The notes beneath the pieces are model-generated. The model saw only the letters and a list, made by a program, of their open reading frames with translations, was not told where the DNA came from and did not search any database. From an uncultured Bacteroidota bacterium (GTDB lineage: Bacteria; Bacteroidota; Bacteroidia; Bacteroidales; VadinHA17), in the NCBI GenBank assembly GCA_903844815.1, contig CAIMVD010000270.1, positions 1-64,000 of the forward strand: a DNA stretch of 64,000 bases. The letters run 5' to 3'. Numbering within the stretch: position 1 is the stretch's first letter; every line of letters starts with the position of its first letter. Shown here one piece after another: positions 39,943 to 49,954 of the stretch. Made by a program: the position numbers and the translations under genes.

Positions 39943-41112
39943 CTACATCCAATAATCCTTGATCCTGATCTTTACCCTTATTGAATTTGGAATATTCTTC
40001 TCACTGATAAAGACCAGATATCCTCCCCCGCCAGCCCCTGAGAGTTTCCAGGCCAGGGCTGTATCCCTGTAATTATCGATAACACGGGATATTTTATCGT
40101 TAAACATTCTTGGAAACATAGCCACCTGTGAATTAAAAGAAGAAAGGAATCCTTTTGAAAAGGTATCAATATCCTTGTTAATTAGTCCTTCCCAGGCAAG
40201 CTCTGCAGCAGATGTAAGGTTTTTTACATTTTCCGCGGTAATATTGGTTTCTTCAAGCACTACAAAGTCGGAGGGCCGTGGCCAAAGGGTAACCATATAC
40301 AGTCTTTCCTCGAGCCATTTAATAATTGAAATATCGGTTATAGTCTCAATTTTAGAAGGCCAGTACTTTCCGCTCTCATAATAGAATCTGTTTATTCCAG
40401 GCATTGCGATTCCGATTGAATCCTGTGAGCCGCTCACGTTTTCAGTACCCGGATCATTGTCGTACCTGAACAGAATCTTAGCAAGTTTCTCGGGATTTTC
40501 CATGGGAAGCTGATCATTCCACAGTTCAATGGCTTTCTTTCTGGTAGAAGTAGCCATGCCAGAACGCTCATTAAACTCAATAGTCGGCTCAATTGAAGTG
40601 GTTATAGCCCATCCGGGGTGAAACTTTGAAACATAGGGCTGGTCAATCCATGTTCCGGCCAGATCGATCCTGTATGGTATAGGAGTCTCTTTTCTCAGTG
40701 AAGTAGTTGAACGGGCCGGGAGATCGGCGTGTGGAATCCTTTTCAGGATTTTATATTCAATTTCCATATCCCTGCAGATCTGTTCCTTCTCAGGCGTATG
40801 GCCATCTTCATTTACAACCAGAATATCCGGACCGACCTCTTTAAGGTCGTCAAGAAAGTCAATAATGCCGCTTCCCCTGTTAATCTTCACATTATGAACG
40901 CAGGCCAGAGCCTGAAGCATGTATAAACGCTCTTCTTCCGAATTAATCGTATTTCGGCCTTTCAGGTCATATACGGTCCTGTCTGATCCAAGACCAACAT
41001 AAAGATCACCGAACTGCGAAGCTTCCTTCAGGAAGGCAATATGGCCCGAATGAAGAATATCGAAGCAGCCGCTGACAAAAACTTTTTTGCGGTTAGTTGT
41101 TGACATTTTCAA
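39943..41112 (-). CDS. Fused cytidylyltransferase-like + GHMP kinase-like bifunctional protein
   Basis: N-terminal 'KVFVSGCFDILHSGHIAFLKEASQFGDLYVGLGSD'; C-terminal 'PYRIDLAGTWIDQPYVSKFHPGWAITTSIEP...SGMATSTRKKAIELW...GSQDSIGIAMPGI...KLSGAGGGGYLVFI' GHMP signatures. Confidence 0.8.
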   Translation of the reverse strand: MKMSTTNRKKVFVSGCFDILHSGHIAFLKEASQFGDLYVGLGSDRTVYDLKGRNTINSEEERLYMLQALACVHNVKINRGSGIIDFLDDLKEVGPDILVVNEDGHTPEKEQICRDMEIEYKILKRIPHADLPARSTTSLRKETPIPYRIDLAGTWIDQPYVSKFHPGWAITTSIEPTIEFNERSGMATSTRKKAIELWNDQLPMENPEKLAKILFRYDNDPGTENVSGSQDSIGIAMPGINRFYYESGKYWPSKIETITDISIIKWLEERLYMVTLWPRPSDFVVLEETNITAENVKNLTSAAELAWEGLINKDIDTFSKGFLSSFNSQVAMFPRMFNDKISRVIDNYRDTALAWKLSGAGGGGYLVFISEKNIPNSIRVKIRIKDYWM

Positions 41113-41187
41113 ATTAGAAATTTAGATGAAAAATATATGAAATTAAGACTGTGCCTCAGCTATAGCCTTGAGAACATTAAGGCTTTA

Positions 41188-43149
41188 TCAACTTACCCTG
41201 GACTGTTCTGTGAATTCAAATCTGCTTGTATAACCCGGCACTATTTCTTTCATTTCGGCTATAAGCTGTTCCTCCGATAATTTATAAAGCGATCCGAGGA
41301 TCTGTTCTATTTTAGTAAGCAGGAAATCATCATCAGCCTCAGCTACCTGAGCAATACTTATCTTTGAATTATAGGTCTGAACTCTTGGTTCGTCGCCATT
41401 AAACAGCTCTTCAAATAACTTTTCCCCGGGGCGCAAGCCTACAAATTTTATTTTGATATCCTTATATGGCTGAAGTCCTGAAAGTAAAATCAGGTTTGTG
41501 GCTATATCGAGAATCTTTATAGGCTCACCCATATCGAAAACATAAATATGTCCTCCATTTCCCATGAACCCTGCCTCAAGAACAAGCTGGCATGCTTCAG
41601 GTATTGTCATGAAGAACCTTGTAATTTCCGGATCAGTGATCGTTACAGGACCTCCTTCAGCAATCTGTTTTTTGAAAAGGGGTATCACCGAGCCGTTCGA
41701 TCCGAGTACGTTCCCAAATCTTGTTGTTACAAATTTTGTGTCAGAAGATGAGTTTACAGAGACCGCCTGAGCCAGAAGTTCACAGATCTTCTTTGTAGCA
41801 CCCATGACATTAGTTGGGTTAACCGCCTTATCGGAAGAAATCATCACAAACTTCGCTACATGGTATTTCAGTGCAAGTTCTGCTATATTCTTAGTTCCGC
41901 CTACATTTACCCTGAAAGCCTCATGAGGATTGGCTTCCATCATAGGGACATGCTTGTATGCCGCAGCATGAAAAACAACTTCGGGACGGTGTTTACGAAA
42001 AATATAATCCATGCGCGGGCGATTAGTAACATCGCCTATTATCATTTCGTAATTACAACCCGGAAATTTTGATTTCAATTCATTATCGAGATAAAAGCAT
42101 GGTGTCTCAGCCTGATCGACAAGTATAAGTTGCTTATAATTGAATTTGGTAAGCTGCCGTACAATTTCCGAACCAATTGAACCTGCTGCTCCGGTAACCA
42201 TGATAGTCTTGCCACGAAGGCCTTCCGATATCCTTTCAAGGTCAAGTGTAATTGGATCACGGCCCAGAAGATCTTCGAACTGTACCTTCTTTAGCTGCTT
42301 TATCTGCAGGTTGCCATTCAGCCACTGGTCGAACGACGGAGTCTCAAGAATCTCGAGACCAAGGTTAATGACTGTCTGAACAACTTCTTTTAAGCCACTG
42401 GTTGAAAGGTCTTTTATCGCAAAAATGAACACCTTTATATCTTCTTCCTTAATAAACTCTTTAGTTAAGATATTTCTGGAGAATACAGGAAAACCATCTA
42501 CTTTTTTACCCTGAAGCTTTTTATCATCATCAATAAATCCTCTTAGCCTTAACTGACCGTTATGATCTCCCTCTATTACTCTCTTGACAAGCATTCCAAG
42601 ATCTCCGGAACCATAGATCAAAACGTTTTTCCGGTCATGGGAGCTTGAGGAGGCGAATTCATAGAACATTTTTACAAATACACGAAAGAAGAACAGACAT
42701 ACTGTAACCGCGCCAAAATGGATAAAAATTATTGAAAGTGGTACATTGAACAACTGACTCCATTCGTACTTTCTGCACAGGAGAGTTACAACAAAAAGCA
42801 CAATCAATGATGAAAAGTTGGTAAACAGAATTTTGTAGGTATCCCTGATAGTTGTGTGTCTGATCATCCCTGAGTAGGATTTAAAGATCAGCATAAAAAA
42901 GAAGTATACGGATAAAACTAACAGAGCCTGATTAAATGAGGTAGAGATATCGAAGGTATACATCTCGAAGTTGTACCTCAGCATATATGCAATCAGAAAA
43001 GAAAAATATACAGCTGCCATGTCAACGAGCAATACAAGCCATCGGGGAAGGGAATGATCTCTGTATAAGTTGAATAACCTGTCTTTCAATGATTCAATCA
43101 TATCCATGATATGTTTATGCGAAATTATGCAAAATTTTTGATTCTTCAT
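41188..43149 (-). CDS. Polysaccharide biosynthesis nucleoside-diphosphate-sugar 4,6-dehydratase (WbpM/PglF/CapD type)
   Basis: 653 aa; N-terminal TM helices, TIMVTGAAGSIGSEIVRQL...FHAAAYKHVPMMEANPHEAFRVNVGGTKNIAELA...SSDKAVNPTNVMGATKKICE. Confidence 0.93.
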   Translation of the reverse strand: MKNQKFCIISHKHIMDMIESLKDRLFNLYRDHSLPRWLVLLVDMAAVYFSFLIAYMLRYNFEMYTFDISTSFNQALLVLSVYFFFMLIFKSYSGMIRHTTIRDTYKILFTNFSSLIVLFVVTLLCRKYEWSQLFNVPLSIIFIHFGAVTVCLFFFRVFVKMFYEFASSSSHDRKNVLIYGSGDLGMLVKRVIEGDHNGQLRLRGFIDDDKKLQGKKVDGFPVFSRNILTKEFIKEEDIKVFIFAIKDLSTSGLKEVVQTVINLGLEILETPSFDQWLNGNLQIKQLKKVQFEDLLGRDPITLDLERISEGLRGKTIMVTGAAGSIGSEIVRQLTKFNYKQLILVDQAETPCFYLDNELKSKFPGCNYEMIIGDVTNRPRMDYIFRKHRPEVVFHAAAYKHVPMMEANPHEAFRVNVGGTKNIAELALKYHVAKFVMISSDKAVNPTNVMGATKKICELLAQAVSVNSSSDTKFVTTRFGNVLGSNGSVIPLFKKQIAEGGPVTITDPEITRFFMTIPEACQLVLEAGFMGNGGHIYVFDMGEPIKILDIATNLILLSGLQPYKDIKIKFVGLRPGEKLFEELFNGDEPRVQTYNSKISIAQVAEADDDFLLTKIEQILGSLYKLSEEQLIAEMKEIVPGYTSRFEFTEQSRVS

Positions 43150-43295
43150 CTATATTTTGTCCGGGAACTCCTTTTAAGTAAGGATATGGACAAATGGTTG
43201 CCTTCAAATATGACATGCTTTCGCCCCGTCAGTCACATAATACTATACTGTATTTGCCTGACTCTGTATTAATTACAATATTTTTGTAACAAATG

Positions 43296-44279
43296 TTACA
43301 AATTATTCCAAAACCATTTCACAGACTCTTCGAGTCCTTGTGCTACGTTAAGTACAGGCGAGTAACCAAGAAGGTCACTGGCCTTCTTAATGGAAGCCAG
43401 AGAGTGTGCTATATCACCGCCCCTTGTTGGTCCGTAAACCGGTTCAATAGTGAGGATCTCCCGGTCATAGCCGCCAGCAAGTTCCCTGATGGTAGAATAA
43501 AGCTGATTCAGAGTGGTACGTTCACCATGAGCTACATTGTAAACCTGATTAAGGGCATTCGGGTTTGTTGCTACAGCAGCCAGATGGTTAGCCTGTACTA
43601 CGTTGTCGATATAAGTAAAATCGCGTGAAACAGAACCGTCACCGTTAATAACGGGAACTTCATGTTTCATAAGCATTTTTACAAATTTTGGAATAACTGC
43701 TGCATACGCCCCGTCGGGTGCCTGACGCCGGCCAAATACGTTAAAATAACGCAGGCCCACAGTATCGATTCCATATGTCTTGTTAAAGTTTGAGGCAAAC
43801 AATTCATCTACGTACTTTGTAATGGCGTAAGGTGAGAGAGGGGATCCGATGACCTCCTCAACTTTCGGCAGATCGGGATGGTCGCCATAAGTAGATGAAC
43901 TGGCAGCATAAATAAACCTTTTTACTCCCGCTTCGTTCGAGGCGAAAAGCATCTTTACGAATCCTCCTATATTGACATCAGTTGAAGTAACCGGATCCTT
44001 GATTGAACGGGGAACCGAACCAAGAGCAGCCTCGTGATAAACTACATCAGCACCACTAACTGCCCTTTCACAATCCTCATAATTCCTGATATCGCCTTCA
44101 ATGAGAGTAAACCGCGGGTTATTTACAAAACCGGCCAGATTTTCACGCTTGCCGGTCGAGAAATTATCAAGGCATACTACCTGATTCCCGGCATCAAGCA
44201 GTGATTCAATCAGGTTCGAACCTATAAATCCTGCTCCCCCCGTAACCAGCACCTTGCTGTTCCTGAGTATCCGTTCCAT
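43296..44279 (-). CDS. UDP-sugar 4-epimerase (WbpP/TviC-like SDR)
   Basis: [40 protein letters not shown]...[30 protein letters not shown]...[10 protein letters not shown]. Confidence 0.92.
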   Translation of the reverse strand: MERILRNSKVLVTGGAGFIGSNLIESLLDAGNQVVCLDNFSTGKRENLAGFVNNPRFTLIEGDIRNYEDCERAVSGADVVYHEAALGSVPRSIKDPVTSTDVNIGGFVKMLFASNEAGVKRFIYAASSSTYGDHPDLPKVEEVIGSPLSPYAITKYVDELFASNFNKTYGIDTVGLRYFNVFGRRQAPDGAYAAVIPKFVKMLMKHEVPVINGDGSVSRDFTYIDNVVQANHLAAVATNPNALNQVYNVAHGERTTLNQLYSTIRELAGGYDREILTIEPVYGPTRGGDIAHSLASIKKASDLLGYSPVLNVAQGLEESVKWFWNNL

Positions 44280-44335
44280 AAGTTTTTTGTAATAAAATTA
44301 ATACTATCGTTTCCGAACCATGACATTACCAAGCC

Positions 44336-45496
44336 TCAATTTTCGAACATCAGGAGAACTTCCTTAAGGATGAATTCAGCAGCCTTTCCATCGCCGTAAA
44401 AACCCGGATATTCCAGCATAGAAAGTGAATCATACATATTATTAAACTCGTCAGTTATTTTAACCGGATCGGCATCAACCAGTCTGGCAGTTCCATTGTT
44501 TACAAGTTCAACCCATTCCGTCTCCCGCCTTAAAACCAAACAGGGCCGTTTGAAGAAATGAGATTCCTTTTGAACACCGCCTGAATCGGTTATTATCATT
44601 CGGCTGTTCTTTTCAAGAAGGATCATTTCAAGGAAGGAAACCGGAGGGATTATTTTTATCAGCTTGCTGCCGAATAATTCGCAATATAAACCGTAAAGAT
44701 TCTTTTTCAATGAAACAATGGTCCTGGGATGCAGTGGCATCACAAGGGTTATATTTCTTTCTTTGGCAAGCGATTCGAGTGTAATCAGAATATCATTCAA
44801 CCTCTCAAAATCATCCGTATTAGTATCCCGGTGTATTGTTACGAGTATGTAGTTATCTCTTTCCAGCCTGAGGTTGTCGAAGAAATCAGTCTTCTTCTTC
44901 TCTGCAAGCGCTGCAAAAAACTTTGAATTATCGTACATTATATCTCCTGTAAGATATATTTTAGGATTATCAATAGTATAGGGAGGGCTGTTTTCGGGCC
45001 TGAAGCCTTCATTCATAAGATTCTTGAAAGCGGCATGCGTTGGGGCAAACAGAAGCGTGGAAGAATGGTCGCTGACTATCCTGTTGAGTTCTTCCGGCAT
45101 TGTTTTATTGAATGATCTCAATCCTGCTTCAATATGGATGACCGGAAAATGAAGTTTCGATGCGGCTATTGCTGCTGCAAGCGTGGAATTTGTATCACCG
45201 TAAAGAATTATACAGTCGGGCTTTTCCTTAATAAGAATATCCTCAATACCCGATATCATAAGGGAAGTCTGCCTGCCATGACTGGCAGAGCCGACTCCGA
45301 GATTATAATCGGGTTTATTAATCTCAAGTTCCTCAAAAAAGACATCTGACATTTCCTTGTCATAGTGCTGTCCTGTATGTACAATTATTTCAGTTATCTG
45401 TCCGAAATAATGCTTTTTTATTGCTCTGCTGATAGCTGAAGCCTTTATAATCTGAGGCCTCGCGCCAACAATATTCAGAAGTTTTATATGCGACAT
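44336..45496 (-). CDS. Non-hydrolysing UDP-GlcNAc 2-epimerase family (WecB/WbpI-like)
   Basis: IKLLNIVGARPQIIKASAISRAI...HTGQHYDKEMSDVFFEEL...LYGDTNSTLAAAIAASKLHFPVIHIEAGLRSFNKTMPEELNRIVSDH. Confidence 0.93.
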   Translation of the reverse strand: MSHIKLLNIVGARPQIIKASAISRAIKKHYFGQITEIIVHTGQHYDKEMSDVFFEELEINKPDYNLGVGSASHGRQTSLMISGIEDILIKEKPDCIILYGDTNSTLAAAIAASKLHFPVIHIEAGLRSFNKTMPEELNRIVSDHSSTLLFAPTHAAFKNLMNEGFRPENSPPYTIDNPKIYLTGDIMYDNSKFFAALAEKKKTDFFDNLRLERDNYILVTIHRDTNTDDFERLNDILITLESLAKERNITLVMPLHPRTIVSLKKNLYGLYCELFGSKLIKIIPPVSFLEMILLEKNSRMIITDSGGVQKESHFFKRPCLVLRRETEWVELVNNGTARLVDADPVKITDEFNNMYDSLSMLEYPGFYGDGKAAEFILKEVLLMFEN

Positions 45497-45609
45497 TGAA
45501 CTGGTTGAATTATTCAGGCGTCAAAGATAGAAAAATAGAATCTTATTCAAATTCGAATCAGACCGGAAGAAATTTAACATTACAAATTTACAACCTGATT
45601 CCATGACTA

Positions 45610-47172
45610 CTATTTAGCATAATTGACGGCCCTTGTCTCCCTGATTACAGTTATCTTGATCTGACCGGGATAGGTCATCTCATTCTGTATCTTGCGCGCA
45701 ATCTCGAATGAAAGTCCTTCTGCTTCCTTGTCGTTAACTTTTTCTGCACCAACAATTACCCTAAGCTCCCTGCCTGCCTGAATAGCGTAAGTCTTCGTTA
45801 CACCAGGATACTGCAGAGCCAGGGATTCAAGTTCCTTAAGTCTTTTTATATATGATTCCACAACCTCGCGACGGGCACCGGGACGAGCGCCTGAAATCGC
45901 ATCGCAAACCTGTACTATCGGGGCTAGAAGGGTCGTCATTTCAGTCTCATCGTGATGAGAACCAATGGCATTGCATATCTCTGGTTTTTCCTTGAATTTT
46001 TCGGCAAGCTTCATTCCGAGTATTGCATGTGGCAATTCAGGCTCATCATCAGGAACTTTTCCAATATCATGCAGCAGGCCTGCACGTTTTGCCAATTTAG
46101 GATTTAGTCCGAGTTCCGCTGCCATTATAGAGCAGAGATTCGCTACTTCACGTGAATGCATAAGCAGGTTCTGTCCGTATGAGGAGCGGTATTTCATTTT
46201 ACCTATCATCCTTATCAGTTCCGGATGAAGCCCGTGAATCCCAAGGTCGATTGTAGTCCTTTTTCCTACCTCAAGAATTTCTTCCTCGACCTGTTTACGT
46301 GTTTTTTCAACCATCTCCTCAATTCTGGCAGGGTGAATCCTTCCATCTGTTACAAGCTGATGCAGGGCGAGCCTTGCAACTTCCCTCCTAACCGGATCGA
46401 ATGCTGACAGGACTATTGCCTCGGGAGTGTCATCAACTATAATCTCGACACCAGTGGCAGCTTCAAGGGCCCGTATATTCCTGCCTTCGCGTCCGATGAT
46501 ACGACCTTTCATTTCATCCGATTCAATATGGAATACGGTAACTGCATTTTCTATAGCATTTTCTGCGGCAACCCTCTGTATGGTCTGTACCACAATTCTT
46601 TTGGCTTCCTTGTTGGCAGTCATTTTAGCCTCATCGAGGATCTCGTTTATATACGACATGGCCCCGGTTTTGGCTTCCTCCTTGAGTGATTCAATCAGGT
46701 TGTTCTTGGCTTCTTCAGCAGAAAGCCCGGAAATTGTTTCGAGCTGTTCAACCTGTTGTTTATGAAATTTGGCGAGTTCTTCCGATTTCTTCTCGACCAT
46801 CTCAAGCTGTGAGGTCAGGTTATCACGTAAGGAATCAGTTTCGTTTTTCTTGCGTTGCAGTTCTTCAATTTTTTGAGAGAGTGTTAATTCCTTCTGTTTG
46901 ATCCTGTTTTCAGCCTGTCCTATCCTGCTGTTCTTTTCGTTAATTACCTTTTCATGTTCTGTTTTAAGCTGGAGAAATTTTTCTTTTGCCTGAAGGATCT
47001 TCTCTTTCCTGATCACCTCGGCCTCCGATTCCGCATCGCTGATTATCTTCCTGCTTTTATTTTTCAGGGCTACCTGCCAGATAAGGTATAAGGCAGCAAA
47101 GCCTAATACGAGCGCCGACAGCAGAATTACCAGCAGCAGCCCGTTACCCATGTTTCCTATCAATAATGTCAT
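45610..47172 (-). CDS. rny: Ribonuclease Y
   Basis: N-terminal TM + coiled coil, KH '[46 protein letters not shown]', HD domain '[21 protein letters not shown]'. Confidence 0.97.
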   Translation of the reverse strand: MTLLIGNMGNGLLLVILLSALVLGFAALYLIWQVALKNKSRKIISDAESEAEVIRKEKILQAKEKFLQLKTEHEKVINEKNSRIGQAENRIKQKELTLSQKIEELQRKKNETDSLRDNLTSQLEMVEKKSEELAKFHKQQVEQLETISGLSAEEAKNNLIESLKEEAKTGAMSYINEILDEAKMTANKEAKRIVVQTIQRVAAENAIENAVTVFHIESDEMKGRIIGREGRNIRALEAATGVEIIVDDTPEAIVLSAFDPVRREVARLALHQLVTDGRIHPARIEEMVEKTRKQVEEEILEVGKRTTIDLGIHGLHPELIRMIGKMKYRSSYGQNLLMHSREVANLCSIMAAELGLNPKLAKRAGLLHDIGKVPDDEPELPHAILGMKLAEKFKEKPEICNAIGSHHDETEMTTLLAPIVQVCDAISGARPGARREVVESYIKRLKELESLALQYPGVTKTYAIQAGRELRVIVGAEKVNDKEAEGLSFEIARKIQNEMTYPGQIKITVIRETRAVNYAK

Positions 47173-47202
47173 TATAAATCAATTATTAGCGTTAATATAA
47201 AA

Positions 47203-47362
47203 AAACCCGCAAAGTTCCTCCAGCTTTTATAAAACCCCATGTCTGAATGGCTGGAGCCACTAATCCAGTTCGAACGTCCACTGTCCCGCGTAGCGGGAGC
47301 CCGACGAATCGGGATGAGGCCTGTTCTACCTGCACTAAGGAGGACTCCAAAGTTTTAACTGT
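47203..47362 (-). ncRNA. ssrS: Candidate 6S RNA (ssrS)
   Basis: Minus strand: aactttggagtcctccttagtgcaggtagaacaggcctc...gtggacgttcgaactggattagtggctccagccattcagac...aaagctggaggaactttgcgggttttttt; terminal stem TCCTCC/GGAGGA, 6S-like motifs, T-tract end, between zapA and rny. Confidence 0.7.
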
Positions 47363-47434
47363 TGAGTTTCAAAAATGAATGAAGAAACAATGCGGGCAAA
47401 TCATTAATATTTTAAAGAACGTCATTTCTCTTTT

Positions 47435-47716
47435 TCACAGAACTGAATCTACTTTCTGAATCAGTTCCCTGAGGGCGTCGGGAAGATAATCTTTCTCGAG
47501 TTTTTCCTCTTCCTCCGTAAGCTTAATCACATACTGAAGGGCGGCCATTGCCAGAAAATCCTGTACATCCTTGTCAGTGTACTTCTGTTTGTACTGCAGG
47601 ACCTTCTCATTTATCATCCTGGCAGCCTTCCTGATCTTTTCCTCGTTTTCCCGTTCAACCTTCAATGGATAATACCTGTCGGCAACGTTTACCTTTATCG
47701 ATAGTTTATCATCCAT
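47435..47716 (-). CDS. zapA: Cell division protein ZapA
   Basis: SIKVNVADRYYPLKVERENEEKIRKAARMINEKVLQYKQKYTDKDVQDFLAMAALQYVIKL. Confidence 0.9.
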   Translation of the reverse strand: MDDKLSIKVNVADRYYPLKVERENEEKIRKAARMINEKVLQYKQKYTDKDVQDFLAMAALQYVIKLTEEEEKLEKDYLPDALRELIQKVDSVL

Positions 47717-47725
47717 TCTTATATC

Positions 47726-48025
47726 TTATCTGTTCAAAAGAGCAACACATCTGTCAATTTCCCGCACAAGTTCTGTAATCTTTCTCTTTGCCTCACCGGC
47801 GTTTTCGCCGCCGCTCAGCAATGCTCCCGTTAATTTAACTCTTTCATATTTCACTCCGAGAACCCTTATCTGCTCATCTTTCTCCTTCAGCACCGATTTC
47901 AATGCTTCATTTCCCTTTCTAAGATCCTCGGCTTCACTTTTCAGGTTGTTAAACCTGCTAATTAATTCATCCAGTTTCCTGTTAAGTACAATCAATTCTT
48001 CGTAACCCTGACCGGACATATACAT
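47726..48025 (-). CDS. Small coiled-coil protein upstream of zapA
   Basis: 99 aa heptad-rich: ELIVLNRKLDELISRFNNLKSEAEDLRKGNEALKSVLKEKDEQIRVLG. Confidence 0.75.
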   Translation of the reverse strand: MYMSGQGYEELIVLNRKLDELISRFNNLKSEAEDLRKGNEALKSVLKEKDEQIRVLGVKYERVKLTGALLSGGENAGEAKRKITELVREIDRCVALLNR

Positions 48026-48082
48026 TTCTTTACCACAAAATTAATATTGTTAACGATATTTTCAAAAATTTAACATAAATAC

Positions 48083-48113
48083 TTTGTCAAACTGGTTCAG
48101 AAGTTTAGTTTTG
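48083..48113 (+). promoter_or_regulatory. Bacteroidota-type promoter upstream of M23 peptidase gene
   Basis: TTTG (48083-48086) - 19 bp - TAGTTTTG (48106-48113), matching the TTTG/TAnnTTTG -33/-7 consensus. Confidence 0.6.
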
Positions 48114-48142
48114 CACCTCGTTATTAAAAAAATGTCACACTG

Positions 48143-49873
48143 ATGCTCTCCGGCAGACTATTAATTATTGCAATATTCCTCTTTAACAGCCTGAATTACT
48201 CACTGAAAGATAAATCAATTTTTATTTCTCCGGTAAAGATCCCGCTGCAATTCTCTTCTAACTTCGGAGAATTAAGAAAAGACCACTTCCATTCAGGGGT
48301 CGATATCAAAACGCAGGGTGTTACCGGAAAAGAAGTTCTGGCTGCGGCCGATGGCTTTGTTTACAGGATAAGCGTTTCGCCTGCAGGTTTTGGTAAAGCT
48401 CTTTACATTAAGCATCCGTCGGGTTATTCCACCGTTTATGGCCACCTCGGGCGTTTCAGTCCCGAAATCGAAGAGTACGTCAAAAACAGGCAGTATGATA
48501 ACAGGAGTTATCTGGTCAATCTCTATCCCGACAAAGATGAATTCCCCGTTAAGCAGGGAAATGTAATTGCCTGGTCGGGGAATTCCGGAAGCTCAGGGGG
48601 CCCCCATCTTCATTATGAAATCAGGAAATCGGATAATGAGTTTCCGGTTAATCCTCTTTTGTTTGAATTCGGATCGGGCGATAATATTGACCCGGTAATT
48701 GAAAGACTGGCCATATATCCCTCAGGGAAAAATACCCTTATAAACCGAAGCAACAGTACAAAGAAAATTAATGTTGCAGGCGGACATGGCAACTATTATA
48801 TCCCTGCAGAAAACACCATCACAATCAGCGGCCCTGCAGGATTTGGCATCAAGGCTTATGATCTGATGAACGACAGCTATAACAAATGCGCTGTCTACTC
48901 GATTGAATTCTCAGTCGACAGTATCATTCTGTTCAGGTACTCGATGGATGGCTTTTCATTTAATGAATCAAGGTATATTAACAGCCATACTGACTATGAA
49001 ACCTATCAGAAGGAGAAGATTTTTTATGAGAAGACCTTCGTCATGCCCAATGACAGGCTGAGTGTGTACAAGGATGTCGTAAACAGGGGAATTTTCAACT
49101 TTAACGACAACCGGATCCATCATGCTATTATTACAGTAACTGATATCCGGAAAAACACTTCGACACTTTCATTCAGGATAAAGTCAGAAACCGGAAAACT
49201 TCCTTCTGCCGGCAAACAGCCTGCAAAAGCAGATAAGATCACCGAAATAATGCCATTCAATAAAAGCAACAAGTATACTGCAAAAGACATAATTGTAAAT
49301 ATTCCGACAGGGGCACTTTACGATACTCTGTTCTTTGAATATAAAAAAGAACCCGCTCAGCAAGGGATGTATTCTGATCTGCATCAGGTGCACAACAGGT
49401 TTACCCCCCTGCACAAGGCGTATAATCTCTCAATAAAACCTACACGAATTCCTGCCGGCAAAGAGTCGAAACTAGTCATTGCAATGACAGGCATCGACCA
49501 GAAGAAATACGCCATAAGCAGCAAATGGTTGGATGGTTATATGACCGCAGATTTGCTCGCATTTGGCAGTTTCTTCATCAGCATTGATACTGTGGCTCCG
49601 GCTATTTCACCCGAGGGACTCGTAAAGGGAGCTAATCTTACAGGCAAAAAAGAACTGAATATAAGGATCACCGATGATTTCTCGGGAATAAAATCGTATG
49701 AACCAACAATAGATGGAAACTGGGCGCTTTTTGAATACGATCAGAAGAATAACCTGCTGACCTACAGGTTCGACGAAAAAAGGATTACCAGAGGTTCAAA
49801 GCACAAACTGCTGCTTAAAGTGACCGATAACAAAGATAATTCCAGGACTCTAAGTTCCTCGTTCACATGGTAA
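48143..49873 (+). CDS. M23 family metallopeptidase (LysM-less, secreted)
   Basis: FSSNFGELRKDHFHSGVDIKTQGVTGKEVLAAADGFVYRISVSPAGFGKALYIKHPSGYSTVYGHL...SGSSGGPHLHYEIR. Confidence 0.93.
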   Translation: MLSGRLLIIAIFLFNSLNYSLKDKSIFISPVKIPLQFSSNFGELRKDHFHSGVDIKTQGVTGKEVLAAADGFVYRISVSPAGFGKALYIKHPSGYSTVYGHLGRFSPEIEEYVKNRQYDNRSYLVNLYPDKDEFPVKQGNVIAWSGNSGSSGGPHLHYEIRKSDNEFPVNPLLFEFGSGDNIDPVIERLAIYPSGKNTLINRSNSTKKINVAGGHGNYYIPAENTITISGPAGFGIKAYDLMNDSYNKCAVYSIEFSVDSIILFRYSMDGFSFNESRYINSHTDYETYQKEKIFYEKTFVMPNDRLSVYKDVVNRGIFNFNDNRIHHAIITVTDIRKNTSTLSFRIKSETGKLPSAGKQPAKADKITEIMPFNKSNKYTAKDIIVNIPTGALYDTLFFEYKKEPAQQGMYSDLHQVHNRFTPLHKAYNLSIKPTRIPAGKESKLVIAMTGIDQKKYAISSKWLDGYMTADLLAFGSFFISIDTVAPAISPEGLVKGANLTGKKELNIRITDDFSGIKSYEPTIDGNWALFEYDQKNNLLTYRFDEKRITRGSKHKLLLKVTDNKDNSRTLSSSFTW

Positions 49874-49879
49874 AAAAAA

Positions 49880-49917
49880 TCCCGGAACCTGCAGGAAATT
49901 TACCTGCTGTTCCGGGA
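49880..49917 (-). terminator. Rho-independent terminator-like hairpin between convergent genes
   Basis: tcccggaac...gttccggga arms (49880-49888/49909-49917); on the minus strand followed by an 8-T tract. Confidence 0.75.
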
Positions 49918-49954
49918 AGGTTGTCAGATTGTTTGAAAATTATTCAAAAGAAGA

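Noticed and set aside
46427-46765. Plus-strand 112-aa ORF
   Set aside because: Antisense to the highly conserved rny KH domain coding region
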